Made by a program: the position numbers and the translations under genes. The notes below the pieces were generated by a model, which was not told the DNA's origin, did not search any database, and was given only the letters and a program-made list of their open reading frames with translations. A stretch of 64,000 bases of DNA from Pseudomonas sp. S09G 359 (GTDB lineage: Bacteria; Pseudomonadota; Gammaproteobacteria; Pseudomonadales; Pseudomonadaceae): contig NZ_CP025263.1 in assembly GCF_002843605.1 (NCBI RefSeq), positions 5,795,501-5,859,500 of the forward strand, in the 5' to 3' direction. Every line of letters begins with the position of its first letter. The first letter of the stretch is position 1. Below are positions 19,627 through 28,525 of the stretch, piece by piece.

Positions 19627-22551
19627 ATGCCCAAAGGATTGATCCGCGCCACTGGCGCCTTGTTGACTGCCCTGGCCCTGTACAGCTTGCTGGGCTTTTT
19701 GATTCTGCCGGGCATTGCCCTTCGCATCGCCAACGGACAATTGGCTAATTACGCCACGCTGCCGGCCCGCATCGAGCGCATTGAACTCAACCCGTTCAGC
19801 CTGGAGCTGACCGTCTGGGGCCTGAAAATCGGTGAGCCTGGCAAGGAGCAAGTGGGCTTCGAGCGCCTCTACGCCAACTTGCAGATCGACAGCCTCTGGA
19901 CCCGTGCCCTGCATTTGGCGGATGTGCAACTGGACCAGCCCAAGACCGAGCTGTTGTTCGACAAGTCAGGCCAGTTGAACCTGGCGCAGCTGTTCAAGCT
20001 GCCGCCGAGTGAGCCCACCCCCGCAGACCCAAATGCCAAGCCCTTCCCGCTGCGTATCGACAGCATCAAGCTGGCCAGCGGCTATGTGCATTTCCAGGAC
20101 CTGCGTCCCAGCGAACCGATCGAATTCCTCTACGACAAACTCGACTTCGAGCTGAAAAACCTCAGCACCTTGCCGGATGACAACGCCGACATGACCTTGG
20201 TGGCCGCTGGCCCCGAAGGTGGCCAGATCGACTGGAAAGGCAACGTCAGCCTGGTGCCGATCACCTCCGAAGGTACGCTGAAAGTCACCGGCGGCAAGAT
20301 GAAAGCCTGGTGGCCATATGTGCGTGATGCGCTGCCGCTGGTGCTTGAGGACGGCGTGCTTAACTTCAGCACCGAGTATAAATTCAGCCTGGCCAAAGAG
20401 ACCGAACTGAACCTGACCAACACGTCCGCCAGCATCGCGCCATTCGCCATCAAGGCACCGGATGGCCGCCCACTGGTACGCCTGGAACGCCTGGACGTCA
20501 GTGAAACCAGCGTCGACCTGGCCAAGCAGCAGGTGGTGGTCGGCAAGATCCGCAGCAACAAACTGGAAACCTGGGCCGCGCGTGAAGCCGACGGCCAGCT
20601 CGACTGGCAGAAACTGTTCGCCAGCCAACCGAGCAAGCCGTCCAAGGCGCCGGAGCCGGCCCCCGCCACTGCCGACTCGCCAAAACCTGCGCCCGCTGCA
20701 CCAAGCAAGCCTTGGCAAGTGCTGCTCAAGGATGTGCAACTGCGCAACTATCAGGTGCACCTGGCCGACCGCGCGGTCAAGCCGGCGGTAGCGCTGGAGC
20801 TGGGCCCACTGAATGTGGACATGCAGAATTTCGACAGCCTCAACCAAAGCCCATTCACCCTCAAGGTCGACAGCGGCCTGGGCAAGCAAGGCAAGATCCA
20901 GGCAACGGGCGAGGTCAACCTCAACCCGGTCAGCGCCAAGCTCAAAGTGAACACCCAGGACATCGACCTGCGGGTGGCCCAGGCGTATATCAGCCCGTTC
21001 ATTCGCCTGGAACTGCGCAGCGGCATGCTCGGCAGTAACCTCGATGTGAACCTGAAAAGCACTGACCCTCTGAAGCTTCAGGTGACAGGCCGGGCCCAAG
21101 TGGACCAGTTGCACACCCTCGACACCCTCAAGACCCGCGACTTTCTCAAGTGGCAGCGCCTGGTGCTGGAAGGCGTGAATTACCAGCACGGTGACAGCCT
21201 GTCCATTGACAAGGTCAACCTGCTGCAGCCGTATGCGCGCTTCATGATCAACGACGACCGCACCACCAACGTCGACGACTTGCTGATTCCGCAGCCGCCC
21301 GACAGTGGCGCCAAGTCGGCGGCAAAACCGGCCAGCAAAGACAAACCCCTGGGCATTCATATCGGCCAGATTGCGATCAACGACGGTTCGGCCAACTTTG
21401 CCGACTTCAGCCTCACGCCCAACTTCGCCACGGCCATCCAACAGCTCAACGGGCAGATCGGCACCATTGACAGCCGCCAGGCCAAGCCGGCCACCGTGGA
21501 CATCAAAGGCAAGGTCGACCGCTATGCGCCCGTCACCATCAAAGGCAGCGTGAACCCGTTTGACCCGATGGCCGCGCTGGACATCGCGACCAGCTTCAAA
21601 CGTGTCGAGCTGACCACACTGACGCCGTACTCGGGCAAGTTCGCCGGTTTCCGTATCCGTAAGGGCCGGCTCAACCTCGACCTGCACTACGTGATCACCA
21701 AGGGCCAGTTGAAGGCCGAAAACAAAGTGGTGGTCGAGCAGCTGCAACTGGGTGAGAAGGTCGACAGCGCCGATGCCGTGGACCTGCCGATTCGCCTGGC
21801 GATTGCGTTGCTCAAGGACACCGACGGCAAGATCTCCATCGAACTTCCGGTCACCGGGGATCTGAACAACCCGCAATTCAGTGTGATGCCGATTGTGTGG
21901 CAGACCCTGCGTAACCTGGTGGTGCGCGCGGCGACGGCGCCGTTCAAGTTTATCGGCGGGCTGGTGACCGGCGGTGGTTCGGAAGACTTGGGTAATGTGT
22001 CGTTCGCAGCGGGCTCGAGCGAATTGAGCAAAGATTCCGAGAGCGCCCTGAACACCCTGGCCAATGCACTCAAGGAACGCCCTACCCTGCGCCTGGAAAT
22101 CGAAGGCACGGCAGCGGCCAGCAGCGACGGGCCGTTCCTGGCAGCAGAACGCCTGGAACGTGAATACCAGTACAACTACTACAAGATCCTCCAGCGCCGT
22201 GGCGACAAAGTGCCGGCCCAGGCCTCGTTGCTGGTGGTGCCAGAGAAGGAAAAGGCCCCGCTGCTGGAAGGTATCTACCGTACCCGCCTGAAACAGCAAC
22301 CTCCGGCCGAATGGAAAAACCTCAGCGACGATGACCGCTCGGCGAAACTGCGCGACGGCGTCATCAAGTTCTGGAGTACCAGTGACGTGCTGTTGCGCCA
22401 GTTGGGCCAGGACCGCGCCAGTACCATCAAGGACTATCTGGTGGACAAAGGGCAGTTGGAAGACGACCGGGTTTACTTCATCGATGCCAATCTGGGGCAG
22501 GCGGAGAAAGATGGGCGTGTTGTTACACCAATGCACCTGGATGCCGAGTAA
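19627..22551 (+). CDS. DUF748 (AsmA-like) large envelope protein
   Basis: The 974-residue protein starts with one hydrophobic segment (about 8-30) that would anchor it in the inner membrane with the bulk in the periplasm. The body has the beta-rich repeats of DUF748/AsmA-like proteins, a linker rich in Ala/Pro/Lys near 345-365 and a C-terminal part with an OmpA-like stretch (FAAGSSELSKDSESALNTLA near 796). AsmA-like proteins are linked to lipid transport and outer-membrane assembly; a role here is inference. The last 149 nt of the gene are repeated twice downstream. Confidence 0.85.
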   Translation: MPKGLIRATGALLTALALYSLLGFLILPGIALRIANGQLANYATLPARIERIELNPFSLELTVWGLKIGEPGKEQVGFERLYANLQIDSLWTRALHLADVQLDQPKTELLFDKSGQLNLAQLFKLPPSEPTPADPNAKPFPLRIDSIKLASGYVHFQDLRPSEPIEFLYDKLDFELKNLSTLPDDNADMTLVAAGPEGGQIDWKGNVSLVPITSEGTLKVTGGKMKAWWPYVRDALPLVLEDGVLNFSTEYKFSLAKETELNLTNTSASIAPFAIKAPDGRPLVRLERLDVSETSVDLAKQQVVVGKIRSNKLETWAAREADGQLDWQKLFASQPSKPSKAPEPAPATADSPKPAPAAPSKPWQVLLKDVQLRNYQVHLADRAVKPAVALELGPLNVDMQNFDSLNQSPFTLKVDSGLGKQGKIQATGEVNLNPVSAKLKVNTQDIDLRVAQAYISPFIRLELRSGMLGSNLDVNLKSTDPLKLQVTGRAQVDQLHTLDTLKTRDFLKWQRLVLEGVNYQHGDSLSIDKVNLLQPYARFMINDDRTTNVDDLLIPQPPDSGAKSAAKPASKDKPLGIHIGQIAINDGSANFADFSLTPNFATAIQQLNGQIGTIDSRQAKPATVDIKGKVDRYAPVTIKGSVNPFDPMAALDIATSFKRVELTTLTPYSGKFAGFRIRKGRLNLDLHYVITKGQLKAENKVVVEQLQLGEKVDSADAVDLPIRLAIALLKDTDGKISIELPVTGDLNNPQFSVMPIVWQTLRNLVVRAATAPFKFIGGLVTGGGSEDLGNVSFAAGSSELSKDSESALNTLANALKERPTLRLEIEGTAAASSDGPFLAAERLEREYQYNYYKILQRRGDKVPAQASLLVVPEKEKAPLLEGIYRTRLKQQPPAEWKNLSDDDRSAKLRDGVIKFWSTSDVLLRQLGQDRASTIKDYLVDKGQLEDDRVYFIDANLGQAEKDGRVVTPMHLDAE

Positions 22552-22569
22552 TCCATAACCAACACAAAT

Positions 22570-22668
22570 CCAAATGTGGGAGGGGGCTTGCCCCCGATGG
22601 CGGTGTATCAGTCGATGTGACGTTGACTGAACGACTGCTATCGGGGGCAAGCCCCCTCCCACATTTGG
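22570..22668. repeat. REPIN, arms GGGAGGGGGCTTGCCCCCGAT (unit 1)
   Basis: A 99-bp element with nearly perfect inverted arms of about 29 bp (from CCAAATGTGGGAGG to its complement) around a 41-bp centre, directly after the DUF748 gene. Confidence 0.9.
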
Positions 22669-22734
22669 ATCTATGTTGGCCCGGCGATTTTAGTCCAAGC
22701 CCACAATAGAACAGGCCCAGACACAAGTGTCAGC

Positions 22735-22883
22735 TGGGCCAGGACCGCGCCGGTACCATCAAGGACTATCTGGTGGACAAAGGGCAGTTGGAAGACGACC
22801 GGGTTTACTTCATCAATGCCAACCTGGGGCAGGCGGAGAAAGATGGGCGTGTTGTTACACCAATGCACCTGGATGCCGAGTAA
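22735..22883 (+). pseudogene. Duplicated C-terminal fragment of the DUF748 gene, copy 2
   Basis: The 149 nt encode the same last 49 codons as the DUF748 gene, ending HLDAE-stop. It has no start of its own. Two coding changes are seen: AGT to GGT (Ser to Gly before TIKDYL) and GAT to AAT (Asp to Asn in YFINAN). It is a non-functional relic unless expressed by read-through. Confidence 0.9.
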
Positions 22884-22901
22884 TCCATAACCAACACAAA
22901 T

Positions 22902-22939
22902 CCAAATGTGGGAGGGGGCTTGCCCCCTCCCACCTTTGG
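22902..22939. repeat. Collapsed REPIN (unit 2)
   Basis: The two inverted REP arms of the unit are reduced to one 38-bp hairpin: CCAAATGTGGGAGGGGGC runs straight into GCCCCCTCCCACCTTTGG. The 61-bp centre present in units 1 and 3 is gone. Confidence 0.9.
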
Positions 22940-23005
22940 ATCTATGTTGGCCCGGCGATTTTAGTCCAAGCCCACAATAGAACAGGCCCAGACACAAGTG
23001 TCAGC

Positions 23006-23154
23006 TGGGCCAGGACCGCGCCAGTACCATCAAGGACTATCTGGTGGACAAAGGGCAGTTGGACGACGACCGGGTTTACTTCATCGATGCCAACCTGGGG
23101 CAGGCGGAGAAAGATGGGCGTGTTGTTACCCCAATGCACCTGGATGCCGAGTAA
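23006..23154 (+). pseudogene. Duplicated C-terminal fragment of the DUF748 gene, copy 3
   Basis: The 149 nt again match the gene's last 49 codons and stop codon. It keeps SER and ASP where copy 2 changed, but has one Glu to Asp change (QLDDDR instead of QLEDDR) and two silent changes. Confidence 0.9.
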
Positions 23155-23172
23155 TCCATAACCAACACAAAT

Positions 23173-23271
23173 CCAAATGTGGGAGGGGGCTTGCCCCCGA
23201 TGGCGGTGTATCAGTCGATGTGACGTTGACTGAACGACTGCTATCGGGGGCAAGCACCCTCCCACCTTTGG
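23173..23271. repeat. REPIN (unit 3)
   Basis: A 99-bp element like that of unit 1, but its right arm has two changes (CAAGCACCCTCCCACCTTTGG), so the arms no longer pair perfectly. The CACCTTTGG change is shared with the collapsed copy of unit 2. Confidence 0.88.
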
Positions 23272-23312
23272 ATCTATGTTGGCCTGCCGATTTTGTCCAA
23301 GCCCACAATAGA

Positions 23313-23342
23313 ACAGGCCCTGACACAAGTGCCAGGGCCTGT
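23313..23342 (+). terminator. 3' hairpin ending the DUF748 array
   Basis: ACAGGCCCTG pairs with CAGGGCCTGT over a 10-nt loop. There is no T run. Chimeric versions (GGCCCAG ... CTGGGCC) lie at the two internal junctions near 22717-22740 and 22985-23011 and still fold. The 100 bp that follow, up to the BON gene stop, show no gene. Confidence 0.5.
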
Positions 23343-23447
23343 AATGACCACATCCGTGTGGTCGGTCGCATGAACTCGTGAGGTGCATTGAGTGGATTTC
23401 TAACTCACTCGCCGCCGCCGACGTATAGTTCAGTCGATGTGTGAGCG

Positions 23448-24068
23448 TTACTCTGCTTTCAGGCCATCGGCCGATACAGCTTTAACGCCTTTGATTTTCT
23501 TGGTGATGTTCACCGCGGTAGTTTTCTGAGCTTCGGTCACAGCGGTGGTCGACGACAGGGAAACTACGCCTTTGTTGGTTTCGACTTTGATGTCGGTACC
23601 AGGAATACCTTTCTCGGTTACCAGGTCAGCTTTCACCTTGGTGGTGATCCAGGTATCGGAAGTAGTTTCTTTAGCGCCAGCAGCTGCGCTTTTGGTTTTG
23701 TCGACGTTGTCGGCTTTAGTTGCGCCGCCAGCCAGCAGGCCGTCAGCAGAAACTGCGGTTACACCTTTGATTTTCTTGGTGATCGCTACGGCAGTGGCTT
23801 TCTGCGCGTCAGAGATAGCGACTGTCGAAGACAGGGAAACCACACCTTTGTTGGTCTCAACCTTGATATCGCCACCTGGGATGCCTTTTTCAGTCAGCAG
23901 GTCGGCTTTGACTTTGGTGGTGATCCAGGTGTCAGAAGTGGATTCTTTAGCCTTGGTCACTTCACCAGCAGCCAGGGTCATTGGCGCTTGGGAAGTCTGT
24001 GCAAAGGCCACGTTAGCACCCATGGCCAGGGTCAGAGCGGTAGCAGTAGCGAGAGCGAACTTCTTCAT
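23448..24068 (-). CDS. Periplasmic protein with two BON domains (OsmY-like)
   Basis: The 206-residue precursor has a clear signal peptide (MKKFALATATALTLAMG, cleavage near AFA-QT at 24). Two nearly identical BON domains follow (about 44-110 and 136-204), each with DTWITTKVKADLLTEKGIPG, IKVETNKGVVSLSS and ITKKIKGV-AVSADGL. This resembles OsmY, a stress-induced periplasmic protein whose BON domains are thought to contact membranes or outer-membrane proteins. The domain copies are close at DNA level, suggesting internal duplication. The gene stands alone; the 295-bp region upstream holds its promoter and the pnp terminator. Confidence 0.88.
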   Translation of the reverse strand: MKKFALATATALTLAMGANVAFAQTSQAPMTLAAGEVTKAKESTSDTWITTKVKADLLTEKGIPGGDIKVETNKGVVSLSSTVAISDAQKATAVAITKKIKGVTAVSADGLLAGGATKADNVDKTKSAAAGAKETTSDTWITTKVKADLVTEKGIPGTDIKVETNKGVVSLSSTTAVTEAQKTTAVNITKKIKGVKAVSADGLKAE

Positions 24069-24313
24069 ACGAGTAACTCCTGTTTTATTAAAAGTCTGCA
24101 GTGTTTAAACCTTGATGCTGCAGCGTTAACAGGGATATTGCAGGCAGTGTGCCAAGTCCACGAATCGGATTAAATCCTTATAAAACAATAACTTAAGAAT
24201 TCATCAAATTCTCGGAATCGTGCAACTTGCATGAACCCCATCGTGCCTGCATGCAAGTTGCGGCTTTTGCCCTGGGGTAAATGGCTGATTTCCCTTCATT
24301 TTCCCGCCCCCAT

Positions 24314-24343
24314 AAAAAAAGGACCCCGAAGGGTCCTTTTTTT
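24314..24343 (-). terminator. Terminator of the rpsO-pnp operon
   Basis: A symmetric hairpin AAAAAAAGGACCC-CGAA-GGGTCCTTTTTTT lies 20 bp after the pnp stop. T runs on both strands mean it could also stop rightward transcription. Confidence 0.92.
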
Positions 24344-24363
24344 CAGCGTGAAGCCTGGGGTAA

Positions 24364-26469
24364 TTAAACGCCCGAAGCCTTGGCTGCTGCTACGTCCTTG
24401 ATGGACAGCTTGATGCGGCCGCGGTTGTCCACGTCCAGTACCAGCACTTCCACTTCCTGGCCTTCTTTCAGAATGTCGGTCACTTTCTCAACGCGAGCGT
24501 CGCTCAGCATGGAGATGTGAACCAGACCGTCTTTGCCCGGCAGGATGTTGACGAATGCGCCGAAGTCGACGATGCGCTCAACCTTACCGACGTAGATCTT
24601 GCCGATCTCGGCTTCAGCGGTGATACCCAGGACGCGCTGGCGTGCCGCTTCAGCGGCTTCCTTGGTTTCGCCGAAGATCTTGATCGAACCGTCGTCTTCG
24701 ATATCGATCGAAGCCTTGGTTTCTTCACAGATCGCACGGATGGTCGCGCCGCCTTTACCGATAACATCACGGATTTTGTCGGTGTCGATTTTCATCGCGA
24801 TCATGGTCGGAGCATTTTCCGACAGTTCGGTGCGGGACTGACCAATGATCTGGTTCATCTGACCGAGGATGTTCAGGCGCGCTTCCAGGGCTTGGCCCAG
24901 AGCGATTTCCATGATCTCTTCGGTGATGCCCTTGATCTTGATGTCCATCTGCAGCGCGGTAACACCTTTAGCGGTACCAGCTACTTTGAAGTCCATGTCG
25001 CCGAGGTGGTCTTCGTCACCCAGGATGTCGGTCAGGATGGCGAACTTCTCGCCTTCTTTAACCAGGCCCATGGCGATACCGGCAACCGGCGCCTTCATCG
25101 GCACACCAGCGTCCATCAGCGCCAGGGAAGCACCGCAAACGGAAGCCATGGAGCTGGAACCGTTGGACTCGGTGATTTCCGACACAACACGGATGGTGTA
25201 CGGGAACACGTCAGCAGCTGGCAGCATGGCCTGAACCGAACGACGGGCCAGACGGCCGTGGCCGATTTCGCGACGACCTGCGCCACCCATGCGACCACAC
25301 TCGCCCACCGAGAACGGAGGGAAGTTGTAGTGCAGCATGAACGGGTCTTTTTTCTCGCCTTCCAGAGTGTCCAGCAGCTGTGCGTCACGGGCAGTACCCA
25401 GAGTCGCGACTACCAGAGCCTGAGTTTCACCACGGGTGAACAGGGCCGAACCGTGGGTCTTCGGCAGAACACCCACTTCGATGTTCAGCGGGCGTACGGT
25501 GCGGGTGTCGCGACCGTCGATACGTGGCTTGCCGTTAACGATGTTTTCGCGAACGGTGCGGTATTCGATTTCGCCGAATGCAGCTTTGACTTCGCTGGAA
25601 GAAGGCTGGCCTTCTTCACCGGACAGCTTGGCTACAACCTGGTCCTTCAGCTCGCCCAGGCGAGCGTAACGATCGGCCTTAACGGTGATGGTGTAGGCGT
25701 CGGAGATGGCAGTACCGAACTCGGAGCGGATCGCGCCCAGCAATTCAGTGGCTTCAGCCTGTGGTGCCCAAGCCCAAGTTGGCTTGGCAGCTTCGGCGGC
25801 CAGTTCTTTAACGGCGTTGATCACAACCTGGAACTCGTCGTGAGCAAACAGCACCGCGCCCAGCATCTGGTCTTCGGTCAGCTCTTTGGCTTCCGATTCA
25901 ACCATCAGTACGGCTTCCGAGGTACCGGCAACGACCATGTCCAGGCTCGATGCTTTCAGTTGCTCGTAAGTCGGGTTCAGCAGGTAGCCGGTGCTTTCGT
26001 GGAAAGCCACGCGAGCTGCGCCGATCGGACCATCGAAAGGAATACCGGAGATGGCCAGGGCAGCCGAGGTACCGATCATCGCAGCGACGTCCGGATCGGT
26101 CTTCTTGCTGGTGGAAACGACGGTGCAGACAACCTGCACTTCGTTCATGAAGCCTTCTGGGAACAGCGGACGGATCGGACGGTCGATCAGTCGGGAAGTC
26201 AGGGTTTCTTTCTCGGAAGGACGGCCTTCGCGCTTGAAGAAACCGCCAGGGATCTTACCGGCAGCGTAAGTCTTTTCCTGGTAGTGAACGGAAAGAGGGA
26301 AGAAGCCTTTGCTTGGGTCAGCGGTCTTGGCGCCAACAACGGTCACCAATACGGTAACGTCGTCGTCAACGGTAACCAGCACTGCGCCGGAGGCTTGACG
26401 GGCTATACGGCCTGTCTCGAGGGTAACGGTCGACTGACCGAACTGGAATTTTTTGATAACCGGGTTCAC
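24364..26469 (-). CDS. pnp: Polyribonucleotide nucleotidyltransferase (PNPase)
   Basis: PNPase degrades RNA 3' to 5' with phosphate and is part of the degradosome. The 701-residue protein has both RNase PH-like halves, with [14 protein letters not shown] and the second-half catalytic region [18 protein letters not shown], then a KH domain ([14 protein letters not shown] near 560) and a C-terminal S1 domain ([16 protein letters not shown] near 622). It starts with GTG. It follows rpsO by about 195 bp, where an rpsO-pnp intercistronic RNA hairpin region is expected. Confidence 0.97.
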   Translation of the reverse strand: MNPVIKKFQFGQSTVTLETGRIARQASGAVLVTVDDDVTVLVTVVGAKTADPSKGFFPLSVHYQEKTYAAGKIPGGFFKREGRPSEKETLTSRLIDRPIRPLFPEGFMNEVQVVCTVVSTSKKTDPDVAAMIGTSAALAISGIPFDGPIGAARVAFHESTGYLLNPTYEQLKASSLDMVVAGTSEAVLMVESEAKELTEDQMLGAVLFAHDEFQVVINAVKELAAEAAKPTWAWAPQAEATELLGAIRSEFGTAISDAYTITVKADRYARLGELKDQVVAKLSGEEGQPSSSEVKAAFGEIEYRTVRENIVNGKPRIDGRDTRTVRPLNIEVGVLPKTHGSALFTRGETQALVVATLGTARDAQLLDTLEGEKKDPFMLHYNFPPFSVGECGRMGGAGRREIGHGRLARRSVQAMLPAADVFPYTIRVVSEITESNGSSSMASVCGASLALMDAGVPMKAPVAGIAMGLVKEGEKFAILTDILGDEDHLGDMDFKVAGTAKGVTALQMDIKIKGITEEIMEIALGQALEARLNILGQMNQIIGQSRTELSENAPTMIAMKIDTDKIRDVIGKGGATIRAICEETKASIDIEDDGSIKIFGETKEAAEAARQRVLGITAEAEIGKIYVGKVERIVDFGAFVNILPGKDGLVHISMLSDARVEKVTDILKEGQEVEVLVLDVDNRGRIKLSIKDVAAAKASGV

Positions 26470-26664
26470 GGTGTCCTACCTTCTTTGTGGCTCTTGGGGA
26501 ACTTGTCTTCTTGCGAAATTCTTGGGCAATGTCGGGAATCGGCCCAACCCTTGTCCAGGGGTAAAACGTGTGTCCAGATAAAACTTGAGGCTGGGAGCCT
26601 ACCATGGGCCAGCGGGAATCCCACTGACACACGGCAGACAACCAACCTCTAGCGCAATCGCTTA

Positions 26665-26934
26665 TTAGCGACGCAGACCCAGGCGACCGATCAGAGCCTG
26701 ATAACGACCCAGATCCTTGCCTTTCAGGTAGTCCAGCAGCTTACGGCGCTGGTTTACCATGCGGATCAGACCACGACGGGAGTGGTGATCTTTACCGTTG
26801 GCCTTGAAGTGACCTTGCAGCTTGTTGATGTTGTGGGTCAGCAGTGCAACTTGCACTTCTGGCGAACCAGTGTCACCAACAGCTTGCTGATAGTCAGCAA
26901 CGATTTGTGCTTTTTCTTGAACGTCGAGAGCCAT
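26665..26934 (-). CDS. rpsO: 30S ribosomal protein S15
   Basis: The 89-residue length and the sequence [37 protein letters not shown] are exact S15 features. S15 binds 16S rRNA helices 20-22 early in small-subunit assembly. A good AAGGATTGCC ribosome site precedes the ATG. The order rpsO-pnp is conserved, and S15 usually represses its own mRNA leader; the 115-bp leader has hairpin potential. Confidence 0.98.
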   Translation of the reverse strand: MALDVQEKAQIVADYQQAVGDTGSPEVQVALLTHNINKLQGHFKANGKDHHSRRGLIRMVNQRRKLLDYLKGKDLGRYQALIGRLGLRR

Positions 26935-27049
26935 GAGGCAATCCTTTTTTCAGGAAACCACCCAAAGGGCAGTTTCAACAGGCCAGGGACAAATCCCTGT
27001 ATCTAAAAATGAGTGTTGACCGTGCCTGTTAACAGCCACACTCGTTCGG

Positions 27050-27967
27050 TCATTCTGACCGAATCAGTCGACGCGGCGCGATGCGCCCGTCTTCGCTCAC
27101 TTCACCGATACCGATAAAGCGACCGTTATGATCCTGTACTCGCACCATGCCGAACTTCGGGGCATCCGGGGCACGTACCGGCTGGCCGTTGAGCCAGTAG
27201 AACGCGCTGTGCTCCGAGAAGTGCAGCAACGGCCAATCGAGCAAACCGCTGTCCGATGGCATCAGGAAGCGATCAACCGCTTCATTACCGCCTTCGGCGT
27301 GTACCGCTTCCAACTCTTCCAGCGTAACCGTCTGGGCCAGGCTGAAAGGGCCGGCCTGGGTGCGTCGCAGTTCTGCAACGTACGCACCGCAACCCAGCTG
27401 TTCACCGATATCTTCCACGAGGGTACGGATATAGGTGCCTTTGCTGCAGTCCACGGCCAGGCGGGCAGTGTCGCCTTCATGGGCGAGCAATTCCAAGCGC
27501 GCAATAGTAACAGAACGCGGTTCGCGCTCCACTACTTCACCCGCACGCGCCAGCTTGTAAAGCGGCTGACCATCACGCTTGAGCGCCGAGTACATTGGCG
27601 GTATCTGACTGATTTGCCCACGAAAAGCGGGTAAAGCGGCCTCGATATCAGAGCGACCAACGGTCACGTCGCGAACCTGCAGAACATCACCTTCGGCGTC
27701 GGCCGTGGTGGTGGTCTTGCCCAGTTGCATCAGGGTTTCGTAACCCTTGTCGGAATCGAGCAGGTATTGCGAGAACTTGGTCGCCTCGCCAAAGCACAAC
27801 GGCAGCACGCCGGTGGCCAGCGGGTCGAGGCTGCCGGTGTGCCCGGCCTTCTCGGCGTTGAGCAGCCAGCGGACCTTCTGCAACGCGGCATTGGAGGTAA
27901 AGCCAATGGGTTTGTCGAGCAGAATGATGCCGCTGACGTTGCGACGGATACGTTTGACCTGAGCCAC
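27050..27967 (-). CDS. truB: tRNA pseudouridine(55) synthase TruB
   Basis: TruB makes pseudouridine 55 in the T loop of tRNAs. The 305-residue protein has the catalytic aspartate D48 in [14 protein letters not shown], preceded by [10 protein letters not shown], and the [17 protein letters not shown] motif near 180. A C-terminal PUA-like part is present. Start is GTG, 3 bp after the rbfA stop, so the genes are coupled. Confidence 0.96.
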   Translation of the reverse strand: MAQVKRIRRNVSGIILLDKPIGFTSNAALQKVRWLLNAEKAGHTGSLDPLATGVLPLCFGEATKFSQYLLDSDKGYETLMQLGKTTTTADAEGDVLQVRDVTVGRSDIEAALPAFRGQISQIPPMYSALKRDGQPLYKLARAGEVVEREPRSVTIARLELLAHEGDTARLAVDCSKGTYIRTLVEDIGEQLGCGAYVAELRRTQAGPFSLAQTVTLEELEAVHAEGGNEAVDRFLMPSDSGLLDWPLLHFSEHSAFYWLNGQPVRAPDAPKFGMVRVQDHNGRFIGIGEVSEDGRIAPRRLIRSE

Positions 27968-27970
27968 CGC

Positions 27971-28366
27971 TTACTCCTTGGCGTCTTCAGGTGTGGACGG
28001 GTGCTGGCTGTCTTCAGCCACGGCGCGCTCGATCAGTGCCGACAGGTGCGCACCACGCACGACGCTTTCGTCGTAGTGGAAGTGCAACTGGGGCACGCTG
28101 CGCAGCTTCATTTCACGGGCCAACTGCATGCGCAGGAAACCCGCGGCAGAGTTGAGCACCTTGATGCTTTGCGCGATTTCTTCGCTGCTGTCCTGCCCCA
28201 TCACGGTGATGAAGATCTTGGCGTGACCCACGTCACGGCTCACTTCAACGGCGGTGATGGTGACCAGGCCAACGCGCGGGTCTTTGACTTCGCGACGGAT
28301 CAGTTGGGCCAGCTCACGCTGCATCTGATCGCCGATACGCTGGGTACGGCTGTATTCTTTTGCCAT
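27971..28366 (-). CDS. rbfA: 30S ribosome-binding factor RbfA
   Basis: RbfA helps mature the 5' end of 16S rRNA and aids growth in the cold. The 131-residue protein has the KH-like fold sequence [24 protein letters not shown] and the conserved kinked-helix region [14 protein letters not shown]. It lies between infB and truB as in other gammaproteobacteria. Confidence 0.96.
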   Translation of the reverse strand: MAKEYSRTQRIGDQMQRELAQLIRREVKDPRVGLVTITAVEVSRDVGHAKIFITVMGQDSSEEIAQSIKVLNSAAGFLRMQLAREMKLRSVPQLHFHYDESVVRGAHLSALIERAVAEDSQHPSTPEDAKE

Positions 28367-28419
28367 GTCTTGTTACCTGTTACTGCCACACGGTGAAACC
28401 CGTGGGGTCTGAAAGCGGC

Positions 28420-28455
28420 AAACGCCCGGCCTGACAAAAGCCAGACCGGGCGTTG
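28420..28455 (-). terminator. Hairpin between infB and rbfA
   Basis: AACGCCCGG-x-CTG pairs with CAG-x-CCGGGCGTT around a 7-nt loop within the 159-bp infB-rbfA gap. Only TTTGCC follows on the minus strand, so it may be a partial terminator or an RNA-processing site. Confidence 0.45.
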
Positions 28456-28525
28456 CGTTTAGAGTCCGTACGCTGCGCGGGGCATTTGCATGCCCACACG
28501 CTGCGTGGCTCCGGAAGTGCGCGAG

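Larger units (their letters stand above)
22403..23342 (+). repeat. Three tandem copies of the DUF748 gene 3' end plus REPIN and 3' hairpin
   Basis: The unit starts in codons of the DUF748 gene (TGGGCCAGGACC) and contains the last 149 nt of the gene, its stop codon, a REPIN and part of a 3' hairpin. Units begin at 22403, 22735 and 23006. Units 1 and 3 are about 332 bp; unit 2 is 271 bp because its REPIN has lost 61 bp. Junctions join ACACAAGTGTCAG to CTGGGCCAGG, near a short shared GCCAG. Copies differ by only a few bases, so the duplication is fairly recent. Confidence 0.92.

Noticed and set aside
22403..23342. Regular repeats resembling a CRISPR array
   Set aside because: Units are 271-332 bp, contain coding sequence and REP hairpins, and there are no short repeats with unique spacers or cas genes.
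23448..24068. Internal repeat in the BON gene as an unusual repeat protein
   Set aside because: Two BON domains in one periplasmic protein is the normal OsmY architecture.
24517..26652. Long rightward frame opposite pnp, and similar ones opposite infB, nusA, ftsH, carB and dnaK
   Set aside because: All mirror well-identified genes codon by codon and show His/Val/Asp-rich nonsense typical of antisense shadows.
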